Shown: positions 12,440 to 23,020 of the stretch, piece by piece
How the letters are laid out: each line of letters opens with the position of its first letter
Position numbering within the stretch: the stretch's first letter is position 1
NCBI GenBank assembly: GCA_019633425.1
Contig: WSUB01000035.1
Location: 124,001 to 188,000 of the forward strand
Source: Tulasnella sp. 424
Taxonomy: Eukaryota > Basidiomycota > Agaricomycetes > Cantharellales > Tulasnellaceae
DNA: 64,000 nucleotides
Direction: 5' to 3'
Made by a program: the position numbers and the translations under genes
Notes under the pieces: model-generated
What the model saw: the letters and a program-made list of their open reading frames with translations, nothing else
The model's database searches: none
Told to the model about the DNA's origin: nothing

Positions 12440-14122
12440 TACTGAGTTGAGGGGAAGGGGGAAGAGCGAAGAAGAGCGAAGAAGAGTAAGATAGAGGGTT
12501 AGAAGTAAGGAAGTGAGGGAGCTTGAGTGATGATGCTGGGAGTAGGATTAATCAGGTCAATTTATAGCCAACGAAAGACGTTGAGGCACTGAATCCAATG
12601 GTCCAATTTGTGTCAGTTATTCCACAAGAAAGTATAAAGTATCCGAAGCTGTATATTCTCCCAAGCCAAGATATTCCGCATCGAGGTGCTCTGCTGGATT
12701 TAGCGCTCGGTGAGCGGCGGGCCACTAATACGAGACACAGCTGCTGTGATTACATCGTATTTCAGTCATCACCAGACTTCCTGAGTTAGTACTTTGGAGG
12801 TTTTTGGGTCGTCTTGGTTAAGCTCAATGTAGGGGGTGGCTCTGGTGATGGCAGTCCCTCGGAGCCGGGTCTGCACCGGCTTCACGCTTGGCGCGTCGGA
12901 GAGGATAGAAAACGAGCTAGATAATATTCGGAGTAATTTTAAAACAGTAAGATTGTGCACCAGGTGATCTTTTTATCTTGGCAAAGTATAGCCAGGCTGA
13001 TGGGGAGCTCCAGGGGGTGGGAGGTTGGCTTCATCCTTCTGCGGTCGAACGATAAACGTGGAAGTAGCCAACGAAGCTCAAGCAAAAATTAACAGCTCCG
13101 TGACTCCGAGAAAAGTGTGTGTGGCTCCCGTAGTGCTGCCTGACTTACATCATCGCTTGGTAGGTACCGCGTCGGTAACGTGGCGGCCCCAATGCAGTTA
13201 GAACACGTAGCAATGAGTGGCGGTGAGACGGATTTCTTCTAGCTAGCTCGATTCCTGGGACCAGTGGCTAACCCGAAAAGTCCCAATGTAGGGGATGTCG
13301 TGGCAATGGGTGATTTCCGATGTCCGATGCCAGGAAGGCCCCGAGTAATCGGAGAAGGCCGTTCACGATCGTCGCTGACATAGAACAGCTGAAATCGATC
13401 TCTCGATGTAGAATGCGGCTCTCCGGGTGTGCGGCTTGGCTTCTTGGTTTCACAGCTTTGGTCGGCACCGAACATTTCATGCCAAGCTAGTCTTCCGCCT
13501 TAGGGGGTCTCTTCACGTACTGGTGCACCAGACTGATTTCATCTTCGATTTACAGAGAGCGTGCAATGGCTTACCCACATGCGAAATGATTTGATGTCTT
13601 CCAACGCATATGGGAGAGTGGTCACGGTCGTGTGGCGTACCGAGAGCTGACTGTGCTGACAAAACACTCGCACGGACCGCCTGCTCCGACGAGTTTATAA
13701 GTTGCCGCGTCGCGGGAAGGTTAAAATTTCTTCAATAGATTATGTACTTACGATCAAGCTGAATAGTCCCTCAGTCTAAGGCTTAAGCCATTGGCTACGG
13801 GACATGCTTTCTTGACCAAGAAGGATTCGAGGGATCATATTCAATTGCCTGTCATAGGTTTTTACGGGCTGGTAATTTGCTCGGTCCACTCACATCTCTG
13901 CTTGTACATGCCATACACACACCTGTCATTTGCTTGAGTAGATTTGAAATGTAGAAAGACGAGTTTTCTCTGCTAGCTAGTATAATGACTTTGGCGGCAC
14001 TCGCTAGCATGTTATGCGAGAGCTGTTCTCATTGCTCAAAGCGCAGAGATATGAAAACATAACAGAATGGTATGATAATATATGCAAGAAAGAAGCACTA
14101 ATGGCCCAAACAAGGTTGTATA
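12440..14122. other. Intergenic, K2 promoter and YIPF 3' flank
   Basis: 1.7 kb with no recognised gene. The left end (12440-12560) is purine-rich on the plus strand, which makes it the CT-rich leader of K2, with a TATA-like TTATAAATT on the minus strand near 12557-12565. The remainder shows no coding pattern on either strand. Confidence 0.4.
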
Positions 14123-15307
14123 TTAGAAGAACGCTGTGGGTGCGGGATTGTCTGGCCCCACTGGGCTACTTGGGAGCGCATCAGGTTCCTTGACCCCGAC
14201 CTCCTTGACAATGTAGTAACTGAAGAAGAGAATTTTGAGGGTGAGCGCAATGCCGAGGTGAATCATAGCAATTGCTGGGATAAGCAGACGGGTGGACTTT
14301 TGTTCGGCCTGCAAGAGGGTTCAGCGACGAGATTGAGACGGATAGCGAGAAGGCTCACCAAGGCTAACACAGGATAGACATTGCGGACGAGGAAGTAACC
14401 TGATAGAACTGCTGCGATACCGACTAATATCCAGCGTAGGAGTGGGATGGGCGCGATGCAAAGCAAGCTGACGGGAATCCTATTGGGGGGATCAGCGCCG
14501 AGCGGACGCATCCGAATAGCGACTCGTACCAAACCGTCATTCCATAGCCCCAAACAGCTAACCATTCCACCAGTCCCCATTCCGTAACGCCAAGGTAGCG
14601 CATGAGCGCCCAAATAGCTGCGGGTACGCCCAATCCGTATGAATACACCAATCCTACTGCCACGGAGAGGAGGGTGAAATCGTAGTTGTACGGTTTATCG
14701 GAAAGGTATGAGCCGATCGAGGAGGCAAGCGAAGTGGTGACGAAGAGGAAGAATATCACGGTCTGGCACACTAAGAGTTAGCGCTAAGCTTGGACCACTG
14801 GGTCGTCGCACTACTCACCGTCAATGTCCAAAACGGACCGTACATGTCAGGTTTTGAGTCACATACGTCGGCGACGAAGTCGTTAGTCGGGACTAGAGCG
14901 GCATAGCACCGCATCAGCACGGTCTTGGTGTCAACATCGAAGAACTGCTGATAATATTCGACTGTCCAGAAACCGCTGGCGCTCGGCTGATTGTGCAGGT
15001 ATCCTAAACGCCGGCAACATTCGGTCAGCGCAAGTACTCGTAAACGGGAACAACGTCCAGTCACCTCTTGAGGATGCTGTGGGGCCGGGTGATAGCCGTC
15101 CGCCATTGCCCTGGCTTTCGGTCCCAAGGAAAGCTAACGAGGAGCAACGTCAGCACCTGGGTCTGCAACTGTCCGCAGCTTCGTCACGTACATTGAAATT
15201 CAAGGCCGGTGCCCCCGCGCTGAAAGCAGTGAGTTAGGGAAAGTGCACCTGACCTGGTTCGGGGCTCTGGAACTCACGTCGTCAGTAGCGAGGTTTTGGT
15301 AGCTCAT
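14123..15307 (-). CDS. Yip1-domain Golgi membrane protein, YIPF1/YIPF2-like
   Basis: Seven exons (15307-15278, 15219-15192, 15133-15065, 15003-14819, 14762-14530, 14479-14359, 14308-14123) give 283 residues. The soluble N-terminal part leads into the family block GFWTVEYYQQFFDVD, then SKPDMYGPFW, which marks the start of the five-helix Yip1 domain. The hydrophobic segments are TVIFFLFVTTSLA, FTLLSVAVGLVYSYGLGVP, LVEWLAVWGYGMTVW, LRWILVGIAAVLSGYFLV and LLIPAIAMIHLGIALTLKI. YIPF proteins bind Rab/Ypt GTPases and act in ER-Golgi and Golgi transport. The start codon lies 280 bases from the divergent BRO1 start, so the two genes share one promoter region. Short exons at the 5' end make the first 40 residues less certain than the rest. 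Confidence 0.88.
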
Positions 15308-15587
15308 CGTCGTCAGCGAATTTGGCCTTGTTTGGGAATTCCGCTTCAGTTCAGATCCCAACTCCCACCACCGTCGCAGTACCCCGCGGACGCAGCACCC
15401 TACTGCTCTTAAGAGCCACGACCGCGTCAAGTTCAGCTAGTCCGCTAGAGTTTGCTGAACTCGCAAGCGCTAATCTAACATTTCGCTTCATATCCCCTGG
15501 ACGACTTGGAACCCCTGACGCTCCAACCCCTTCACTAACCTGGCGAAGTCTCGACCAGCAACCCGCAACTAATACAGCTTAACCGCA
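15308..15587. promoter_or_regulatory. Bidirectional promoter of YIPF and BRO1
   Basis: 280 bases separate the two divergent start codons. Most of this interval, together with about 20 bases of YIPF exon 1, reappears at 19625-19900 in front of the second BRO1 copy. Confidence 0.6.
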
Positions 15588-18500
15588 ATGAGCATGGCAC
15601 AATCCCCTACCATATCCATCCCACGGAAGAAGACCGATGATGTCGACTGGACTGGTCCCATACGCACCGTCATTGCTCAGTCATACGGGGAAAGTCCAGA
15701 TAACTATGCATCAGAGTGCGCAAACCTCCAGCGGTGTCGGCAGGACGCCGTCAAAGGAGCTGGTAGCGACATCACCGGTACGTCTATATCATCCTTGCGT
15801 TTGGTTGACCGTGTTACTGAGGTGGAGCGCCGTATGCCGCAGCCCGGGACCTCCTGTACAAGTACTTCGGTCAACTCGAGCTCCTCGAGCTCCGCTTTAG
15901 CGAAATCCGCGTCCAATTTCCATGGCATGATGCCTTTACGACCAAGGTCACCACTCAAACTTCGCTCGCGTTCGAGAAGGCGTCTATCATATTCCAAATC
16001 GCGTCGACACACTCCTCGATCGCCATCTCACAGAACCGCTCAGATCCCGAAGGCCTGAAGCGGGCGTTCAACTTTTTCAAGACCGCCGCAGGCATGCTGA
16101 CATACATCAATGATAACTTCCTTCATGCCCCCTCGACCGACTTGAGCAAGGAGGTGGTCAAGTTCCTGACAAATATCATGCTGGCTCAAGCGACGGAGGT
16201 TTTCTTCGAAAAACTGATCGACGAGAAGAAGGGACCCGTGATTGTCTCAAAGGTCGCTGCTCAGGCTGCGTACTTGTACACGGGTTTGACCGAAGAAGCG
16301 AAAGAGTTCATGGGCAGAGGGATATTCGACCGAAATTGGATTACCCTTATCCAGGTATGCGACGATCATACACATCGAAATGGGGTACACGCTGAGCCTC
16401 GTACCCTTCAGATCAAAGCAAAATACTTTACAGCTCTGTCGCATTACCACAGATCCCTCGCTGACACAACAGCAGGGAAGCACGGTGATTCTCTTGCGCG
16501 GCTCAACGTCGCTGAGGGGCTTGCCAAAGAGGCGCACCGCCTTGGTCGGAATTTCAACTCCGACTTTGTGTCGACATACTCGCCAACCCTTCCCCCCGAT
16601 GCCGGCACATCGATTCTCGACCTCACCAAATCGCTCCAAACGCTTCTCGGCGAAAAGCGCGAAGAAGCTTCCCGCGATAATGACCTCATTTACAACGCTG
16701 TTGTTCCCGCCGAAGCCACACTGCCCGTCATCGACAAACTCGCCGTTGCTCAACCTATCCCGATCCAAGAAGTTTATGGGAACCCGGACGTGCAGAAGGT
16801 CATCGGTCCAGACATGTTCGCTCGGCTGATTCCTCTCAGCGTACACGAGAGCGCCTCAGTCTATTCTGAAGAAAAGGCCAAGCTTGCACGTGCTGAGGTT
16901 GAAAAAGTTGAGATCGCGGATTCAGAGGCCCGTTCGGGGTTGGAAAGTTTGGGATTGCCAGCTGGGCTGAGAAAATGGAAGGAAATTGCTACCGCTGGGC
17001 AAGACGGTTCGGAAGATTCGGGGATACCACCTGAAGTTGAGAGTTGGGCTACCGAAGTGAGGGACGGTGGCAGCCAGCCAGGCATTGAGAAAGCCTTCGC
17101 GGGCCTGGAGGCTTTGAAGCGTAAAGTCGATGAAGAATTGAATGGCATTTCGAAGGAACTGGAGACCGAGTCTAGGGATTGCGAGGCAATGCGGGTAAGG
17201 AGCTTGGGTTCCTCTCTTGCGATGATGCCGTCCAGCTAACATGCTTTTGCAGGTTAAATATGACGCTCTCTGGGAACAAGAGCCCTCGGCAGGCTTGACT
17301 CGCGGCCTCAGGCAAGACTTGAAGTCCTACCGAGATACATTTAATGTTGCCTCGGCCTCTGATACGCAAGTGGTGCAACTTTGGCAAAGCGTTCAGCCGG
17401 GATTGGTCGTCCTTCTTTCGGGCAATGATGGGCTTGAGCGCTTCTTGGCCTCAGCCTCGTCCGATGCGGAAGCTGGTCAACAGCCCAGTTTGCTTGATAT
17501 AGTAGACGATCCCGCTGGTGGTGACGCCACTTTGCAGAAGGAGATCTCCCGCAAGGTGGATGATATAGAGGAACGTATCGGAAGGATAAACAAGATCAAG
17601 CGTGAACGAGGACAAGTTTTGAAAGACCTGAAGGAAAAGGTAAAACATTAGACCTTCTTGATGGAAGCATGACCCACTAACTTGCCGTTGTCAGATTCAA
17701 ACCGATGACGTCTCTCACCTTCTTCTCCTCAATCGTCGATCACCCAACGTGGAGCCTGGCTTATTTGCCGCAGAGTTGGAGAAGTTCCAGCCATATCAGC
17801 AGCGCATTGGAGCGACGATCCAAGCCCAAGCTACCGTGATTGACGAGATCAACACATTATATAAATCCTTGACTACTGCTCGAGGTGCTCGCGAGTGGCT
17901 GAAGAAGGCGGAAGGGAAGGAGAAGCGCCGGGGCGAAGCAATTGCTCGCCTGTCGCATGCGAAGGAAGGATGGGCTCAGGTTCGAGAAACCCTGGAGCGA
18001 GGCACGCAGTTCTATCGTGACCTTGGTGAAAGGGTCGCCGATTTGAGGAGGCAGACAACCAGCTTCGTCGCTACAAGGGTGGCCGAGAGGGGGAGGTTTG
18101 TGGCTAAGGCTGAGACCGAGCGAAAGAAGACCTCTGGTTCCGCGTCAAATCAAGCGCCTCCACCACTTCCTCCCAAGAGCCCAATTACGGGGGTTGAAAA
18201 TCAGTTCTCTTCGATGAACCTTGGCTCTACAATGACACCCAGCTTCCCTCCACCTCCGCCTCCCCCTTCCTCCCAACCCAGTCCGTGGGGCGCAGCTCAA
18301 TCACCTTCTATCCCTCCACCTCAATCCAGTACGTCTCCTCTGGCCGCTAGGCCCCCTGCGTTCCCGCCTCCGCCGTCCTTCGCATCGCCCACGTCACCAT
18401 CCCAACAATATCCTTCGTCACCGTTCCCTCCACCCCCACCCCCACAACAACCTCAAGTCCCCGGCTTGCCTCCACCACCACCTCCTCCAGGCGGCATGTA

Positions 18501-18912
18501 TCAGGCAACTGCAGCCACCTCCCCGGCTCCTGCATCAGACCCTTATGCAAGGCTATTCGAAACCCCTGGACTGCCCGCGCAGTTCTCTCTTGGCACGACA
18601 GCCCCAAGCCCCTATTCAACGCAGCCTTCTGCTCCTCCCACTCAATCTCCACCGCCGCCACCACCTCCGTCGCAACCATACTACGGACAGTTCCCCCCTC
18701 CCCCACCCCCTTCAGGACAACAAGCGCCTGCTCCTTACCCATCCTATCCCCCAGCACCACCCGTTCAGTCGCCTAATCAATACCCTTACCAGCAACCACC
18801 CCCTGCGCCCCCAGCTCCACAGGCCTCTCAGCCCTATTACAACCAATACCAGTCTCCACCCCCAGCTGGGCAGTACTACGGTGGCCAATACCCTGGATAC
18901 CAAGGGCGGTAA
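15588..18912 (+). CDS. BRO1: BRO1/ALIX family ESCRT-associated protein, full-length copy
   Basis: Five exons (15588-15777, 15843-16354, 16412-17194, 17253-17639, 17695-18912) give 1029 residues. The BRO1 domain occupies about residues 1-390. It opens with IPRKKTDDVDW and the family block IAQSYGESPDNYASEC, and includes RDLLYKYFGQLELLELRF and FKTAAGMLTYINDNF. The coiled-coil V-shaped domain follows to about residue 800. The last 200 residues are a Pro/Gln/Tyr-rich tail with repeated PPPPPP runs and PYYG / QYPYQQ motifs. The homologous yeast Bro1 and animal ALIX bind ESCRT-III at endosomes and recruit a deubiquitinase to cargo during multivesicular body sorting. The basic start and Pro-rich tail fit the Bro1 branch better than Rim20/PalA, but I cannot exclude the latter. 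A tandem copy follows at 19901. Confidence 0.93.
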
Positions 18913-19156
18913 TGATTTGATGTGCATAGCGTAATATATACGATGGTTTTGAAATTGATCGAATGATACAACGGGCATGTGAGGTAGGTCGACTTGGCTA
19001 GTACATGCAAAACAGCCATGAGGAACGTTAGTTGCCAGCAAGGGACTAATTACCAAACACGACCTAAACTCCCACTCCTGGTTCAATAAGTTGGCTGTTT
19101 GCAACTTATGCTCGGTAATCTTCTTCCCTCTAATCTACGTATTCGGGTTCTTCTGT
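18913..19156. other. 3' flank of BRO1 copy 1, end of the duplicated unit
   Basis: The first 220 bases match the flank of the second BRO1 copy at about 22990-23215 through shared stretches such as TTGGCTAGTACA and CATGAGGAACGTT. They therefore belong to the duplicated unit. Confidence 0.6.
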
Positions 19157-19335
19157 AGGAACCGCAGCGAAGGCGACCAACTCGGTGACGTCAGCACTAT
19201 GGAAGACTCTACCATTGCCGAAGGCCAAGGTCACTTCTTCCCATATTTATAATTAGACGTCTTTCTCCAGGCTTCACATGCCCCTTCCCTTCGGCTTTCT
19301 CTTTACATCGAAAGGCGCTCTTTGAAGATGCCTCA
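19157..19335 (+). pseudogene. Fragment of the acetyl-CoA synthetase 3' end
   Basis: About 180 bases match the last coding exon and 3' UTR of the ACS gene (about 10995-11160). Shared stretches include GCGAAGGCGACCA-CTCGGTGAC, CACTTCTTCCCAT versus CGCTTCTTCCCAT, TTAGACGTCTTTCTC and CTCTTTGAAGAT. Substitutions and small deletions, including loss of the GTCATCAAG stretch, break the frame. Only the gene end is present, with nothing upstream. It sits exactly between the two BRO1 copies, which makes it a scar of the duplication. Confidence 0.85.
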
Positions 19336-19624
19336 ACCGAGCGCCGGCGTTGACCCCTTGCAACACACCCCGTCTCCCCGTTAGCCGGGCCTTCCATTTC
19401 TGTTTCCGGCTCTACATCAGGCGCTCAGATGAATATTATTAATTTTAAGATATATAGTTACAAAGTCGTGTCGATTTAATCCCCATCGAATTCTCTGCTA
19501 AAAAAGGCTCGTTCACTTGATTTTAGCTGAGAGAACCAGGTGCAATTCTCCGGATTTAGACACGGTCTGAACAGCCGTTGTTACTTCTCACTCATTTGTC
19601 GCAAGTCCTAGATCAGTAAATTGC
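19336..19624. other. Sequence between the ACS fragment and the copied promoter
   Basis: About 290 bases, AT-rich in the middle. I find no clear match elsewhere in the window. It is probably sequence near the deletion junction of the duplicated block. Confidence 0.35.
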
Positions 19625-19900
19625 GCGAGGTTTTGGTAGCTCGTCGTGGTCAGCGAATTTGGCCTTGTTTGGGAATTCCGCTTCAGTTCAGATCCCAACC
19701 TTCAACCAGCACTCTCCTGCTATTAAGGGCCAGGACCGCGTCAAGCTCAGCTAGTCCGCTAGAGCTTGCCGAACTCGCAATCGCTGATCTAACATTTCGC
19801 TTCAGATCACCTGGAAGACTCGGAACCCCTGGCGCTCCAACCCCTTTACTAAACTGGACAAGTCTCTACCATCGACCTCAACTAATACAACTTAGCCACA
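19625..19900 (+). repeat. Duplicate of the YIPF/BRO1 promoter with dead YIPF exon 1
   Basis: Closely matches 15288-15587, beginning at GCGAGGTTTTGGTAGCTC. The YIPF start codon (CAT on the plus strand at 15305-15307) is CGT here, and none of the other YIPF exons is present. The copy can therefore drive only the second BRO1. Confidence 0.8.
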
Positions 19901-22786
19901 ATGAGCATGGCACAATCCCCTACCATATCCATCCCACGAAAGAAGACCGATGATGTCGACTGGACTGGTCCCATACGCACCGTCATTGCTCAGTCATACG
20001 GAGAAAGTCCAGATAATTATGCATCAGAGTGCGCCGCCCTCCAGCGATGTCGGCAGGACGCAGTCAAAGGAGCTGGTAGCGATGCCACTGGTATGTTTCT
20101 ATCCTACTCGTGCGTGACTGACAGCGTGACTGAGGTGGAAGTCGGTCTGCTGTAGCTCGTGACCTTCTGTACAAGTACTTCGGTCAACTCGAGCTCCTCG
20201 AGCTCCGCTTTAGCGAAATCCGCGTCCAATTTTCATGGCATGATGCCTTTACGACCAAGGTCACCACTCAAACTTCGCTTGCTTTCGAGAAGGCGTCTAT
20301 CATATTCCAACTCGCCTCGACCCATTCCTCGATCGCTATCTCACAGAACCGCGCAGATCCCGAAGGCCTGAAGCGGGCGTTCAATTATTTCAAGACCACC
20401 GCGGGAATACTAATATATCTCAATGATAACTTCATTCATTCTCCCTCGACCGACTTGAGCAAGGAGGTGCTCAAGTTCCTGACGAATATCATGCTGGCTC
20501 AAGCGACGGAGGTTTTCTTCGAGAAACTGGTTGATGAGAAGAAGGGAGCGATGATTGTCTCGAAGGTCGCTGCTCAGGCTGCGTACTCGTATACAGGTTT
20601 GACCGAAGAAGCGAAAGAGTTCATGGGCAGAGGGATATTCGACCGAAATTGGATTACCCTTATCCAGGTATGTATGTGACGATCACACGTTGAAATAGGG
20701 TCCACGTTAAGCCTCGTACCCTTCAGATCAAAGTAAAATACTTTACAGCTCTGTCGCATTACCATAGATCCCTCGCTGACACAGCAGCAGGCAGGCATGG
20801 TGATTCTCTGGCGCGGCTCAACGTCGCTGAGAGGCTTGCCAAAGAGGCGCACCGCCTTGGTCGGAATTTCAACTCCGACTTTGTGTCCACATACTCTCCA
20901 ACCCTCCCCCCTGACGCCGGTATATCGATTCTCGACCTCACCAAGTCGCTCCAAATTCTTCTCGGCGAAAAGCGCGAAGAAGCTTCTCGTGATAATGACC
21001 TCATTTACGAAGCTGTGGTTCCCCCTGAAGCCACACTGCCCGTCATCGACAAACTCGCCGTTGCCCAACCTATCCCGATCCAAGAGGTTTATGGAAACCC
21101 GGAAGTGCAGAAGGTCATCGGTCCCGACATGTTTGCTAGGCTGATTCCTCTCAGCGTACATGAGAGCGCCTCGGTCTACTCTGAACAAAAGGCCAAGCTC
21201 GCCCGTGCTGAGGTTGAAAAAGTTGAGATCGCGGATTCAGAGGCCCTTTCGGGGTTGGAAAGTTTGGGATTGCCAGCTGGGCTGAGAAAATGGAAGGAAA
21301 TTGCTACCGCTGGGCAAGATGGTTCGGAAGATTCGGGGATACCACCTGAAGTTGGGAGTTGGGCTACCGAAGTGAGGGACGGTGGCGGCCAACCAGGCAT
21401 CGAGAAAGCCTTTGCGAGCCTGGAGGCTCTGAAGCATGAAGTCGACGAAGAACTGAATGCCATTTCGAAGGAACTGGAGACCGAGTCTAGGGATTGCGAG
21501 GCAATGCGGGTAAGGAGCTTGGGTTCCTCTCTTGCGGTGATGCCGCCCAGCTAACATACTTTTTGCAGGTTAAATATGACGCTCTCTGGGGACAAGAGCC
21601 CTCGGCAGGCTTAACTCGTAGCCTCAGACAAGACTTGAAGTCCTACCGGGATACATTTAATGTTGCCTCGGCTTCTGTTGCCCAAGTGGTACAACTTTGG
21701 CAAAGCGTTCAGCCGGGATTGGCCATCCTTCTTTCGGGAAATGACGGGCTTGAGGGCTTCCTAGCCCCAGCCTCGTCCGATGCGCAAGCAGCCGAACAGC
21801 CCAGTTTGCTCGATATGGCGGAAGGTCCCGCTGGTGGTGACGCCGCTATGCAGAAAGAGATCTCTCGCAAGGTGGATGATATAGAGGAAAGGATCGGAAG
21901 GATAAACAAGATCAAGCGTGAACGAGGACAAGTTTTGAAAGACTTGAAGGAAAAGGTAAACATTGGACCTTCTTGATGAAAGCATGACCCACTGACGCGC
22001 CGTTGTCAGATTCAAACCGACGACGTCTCGCATCTTCTTCTCCTCAATCGTCGATCACCCAACCTGGAGCCTGGCTTGTTTGCCGTCGAGCTGCAGAAGT
22101 TCCAGCCATATCAACAGCGGATTGAAGTGACGATCCAAGCGCAAGCTACCGTGATTGACGAAATCAATACGTTATATAAATCCTTGACCACCACTCGAGG
22201 AGCTCGCGAGTGGCTAAAGAAGGCGGAAGGGAAGGAGAAGCGCCGGGGCGAAGCAATTGCTCGTCTGGCGCATGCGAAGAAAGGATGGGCTCAGGTTCGG
22301 GATACCCTGGAGCAAGGCACGCAGTTCTATCGTGACCTAGGCGAAATGGCTGCAGGCCTGAGAAGGCAGGCAACTAGTTTTGTCGCCGCAAGGGTAGCGG
22401 AGAGGGGAAGGTTTGTGGCCAAGGCTAAGACCGAGCGACAGAAGAAATCTGGTTTCACGTCAAGTCAAGCCCCTCCACCACTTCCTCCCAATAACCCGAC
22501 TACGGGGGTTGAAAATCAGTTCTCTTTGATGAACCTCGACTCTACCATGAAACGCAGCTTCCCTCCACTCCCACCTCCCCCTCCTCCAGGCGGTACGTAT
22601 CAGGCAACTGCGGCCACCTCTCCATCTTCGTTGGATCCTTATGCAAGGCTAGTCGAAAATCCTGGACTATCTTCGCAGGGCTCTCTCGGTACGACTGCCT
22701 CAAGTCCCTATTCAACTCAGCCTTCCGTACCCCTCACTCGATCTCCACCGCCGTCACCACCTCCGTCGCACCCTTACTACGGATAA
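19901..22786 (+). CDS. BRO1/ALIX family protein, tandem copy with shortened Pro-rich tail
   Basis: Five exons (19901-20090, 20156-20667, 20727-21509, 21569-21955, 22010-22786) give 882 residues. The first four exons have exactly the same lengths as in copy 1 and all splice sites are kept. The BRO1 and V domains are intact and differ from copy 1 by scattered substitutions, for example MTIVSK-type to MIVSK changes around the FFEKLVDEKKGA block. The tail is different. An internal part of the Pro-rich region is missing, joined through a PPPPP run, and the frame stops right after HPYYG, where copy 1 continues PYYGQF for about 80 residues more. Degraded remains of that missing end lie at 22787-23020. 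The protein could still bind ESCRT-III through the BRO1 domain. Loss of the tail may remove partner binding, as the tail of ALIX-type proteins is a ligand region. Confidence 0.85.
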
Positions 22787-23020
22787 TTCTCTCCTCCATC
22801 TTCACTATAGCAAGCGCTTACTTCTTACCCATCCTATCTCCCCAGCGTCACCCGTTCAGTAGCCTAATCAACACTCTTACCATCAGCCACCCCTTGCTCC
22901 ACCTGCTCCACAGGCCTCCCAGCCCAATTTCAACCACTACTAGTCTCCACCCCAGCTGGGAAGTGCGTACTACGCGGCCCAATACCTGGATATCAAGGCG
23001 GTAACGACTTCATGTGCACA
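22787..23020 (+). pseudogene. Untranslated remnant of the BRO1 copy 2 tail
   Basis: Follows the premature stop and still aligns with the last ~75 codons of copy 1, for example CTTACCCATCCTATC, CCACAGGCCTCCCAGCCC and CCACCCCAGCTGGG-AGT. It contains several stops and frameshifts. The stop at 22784-22786 corresponds to a Gln codon of copy 1, where ACAG became ATAA. Confidence 0.75.

Noticed and set aside
22780..23020. RIP-like C to T mutation as the cause of BRO1 copy 2 decay
   Set aside because: The stop arises by transitions, but changes in the remnant are mixed and the coding exons are little altered. A dinucleotide-context count would be needed to decide.
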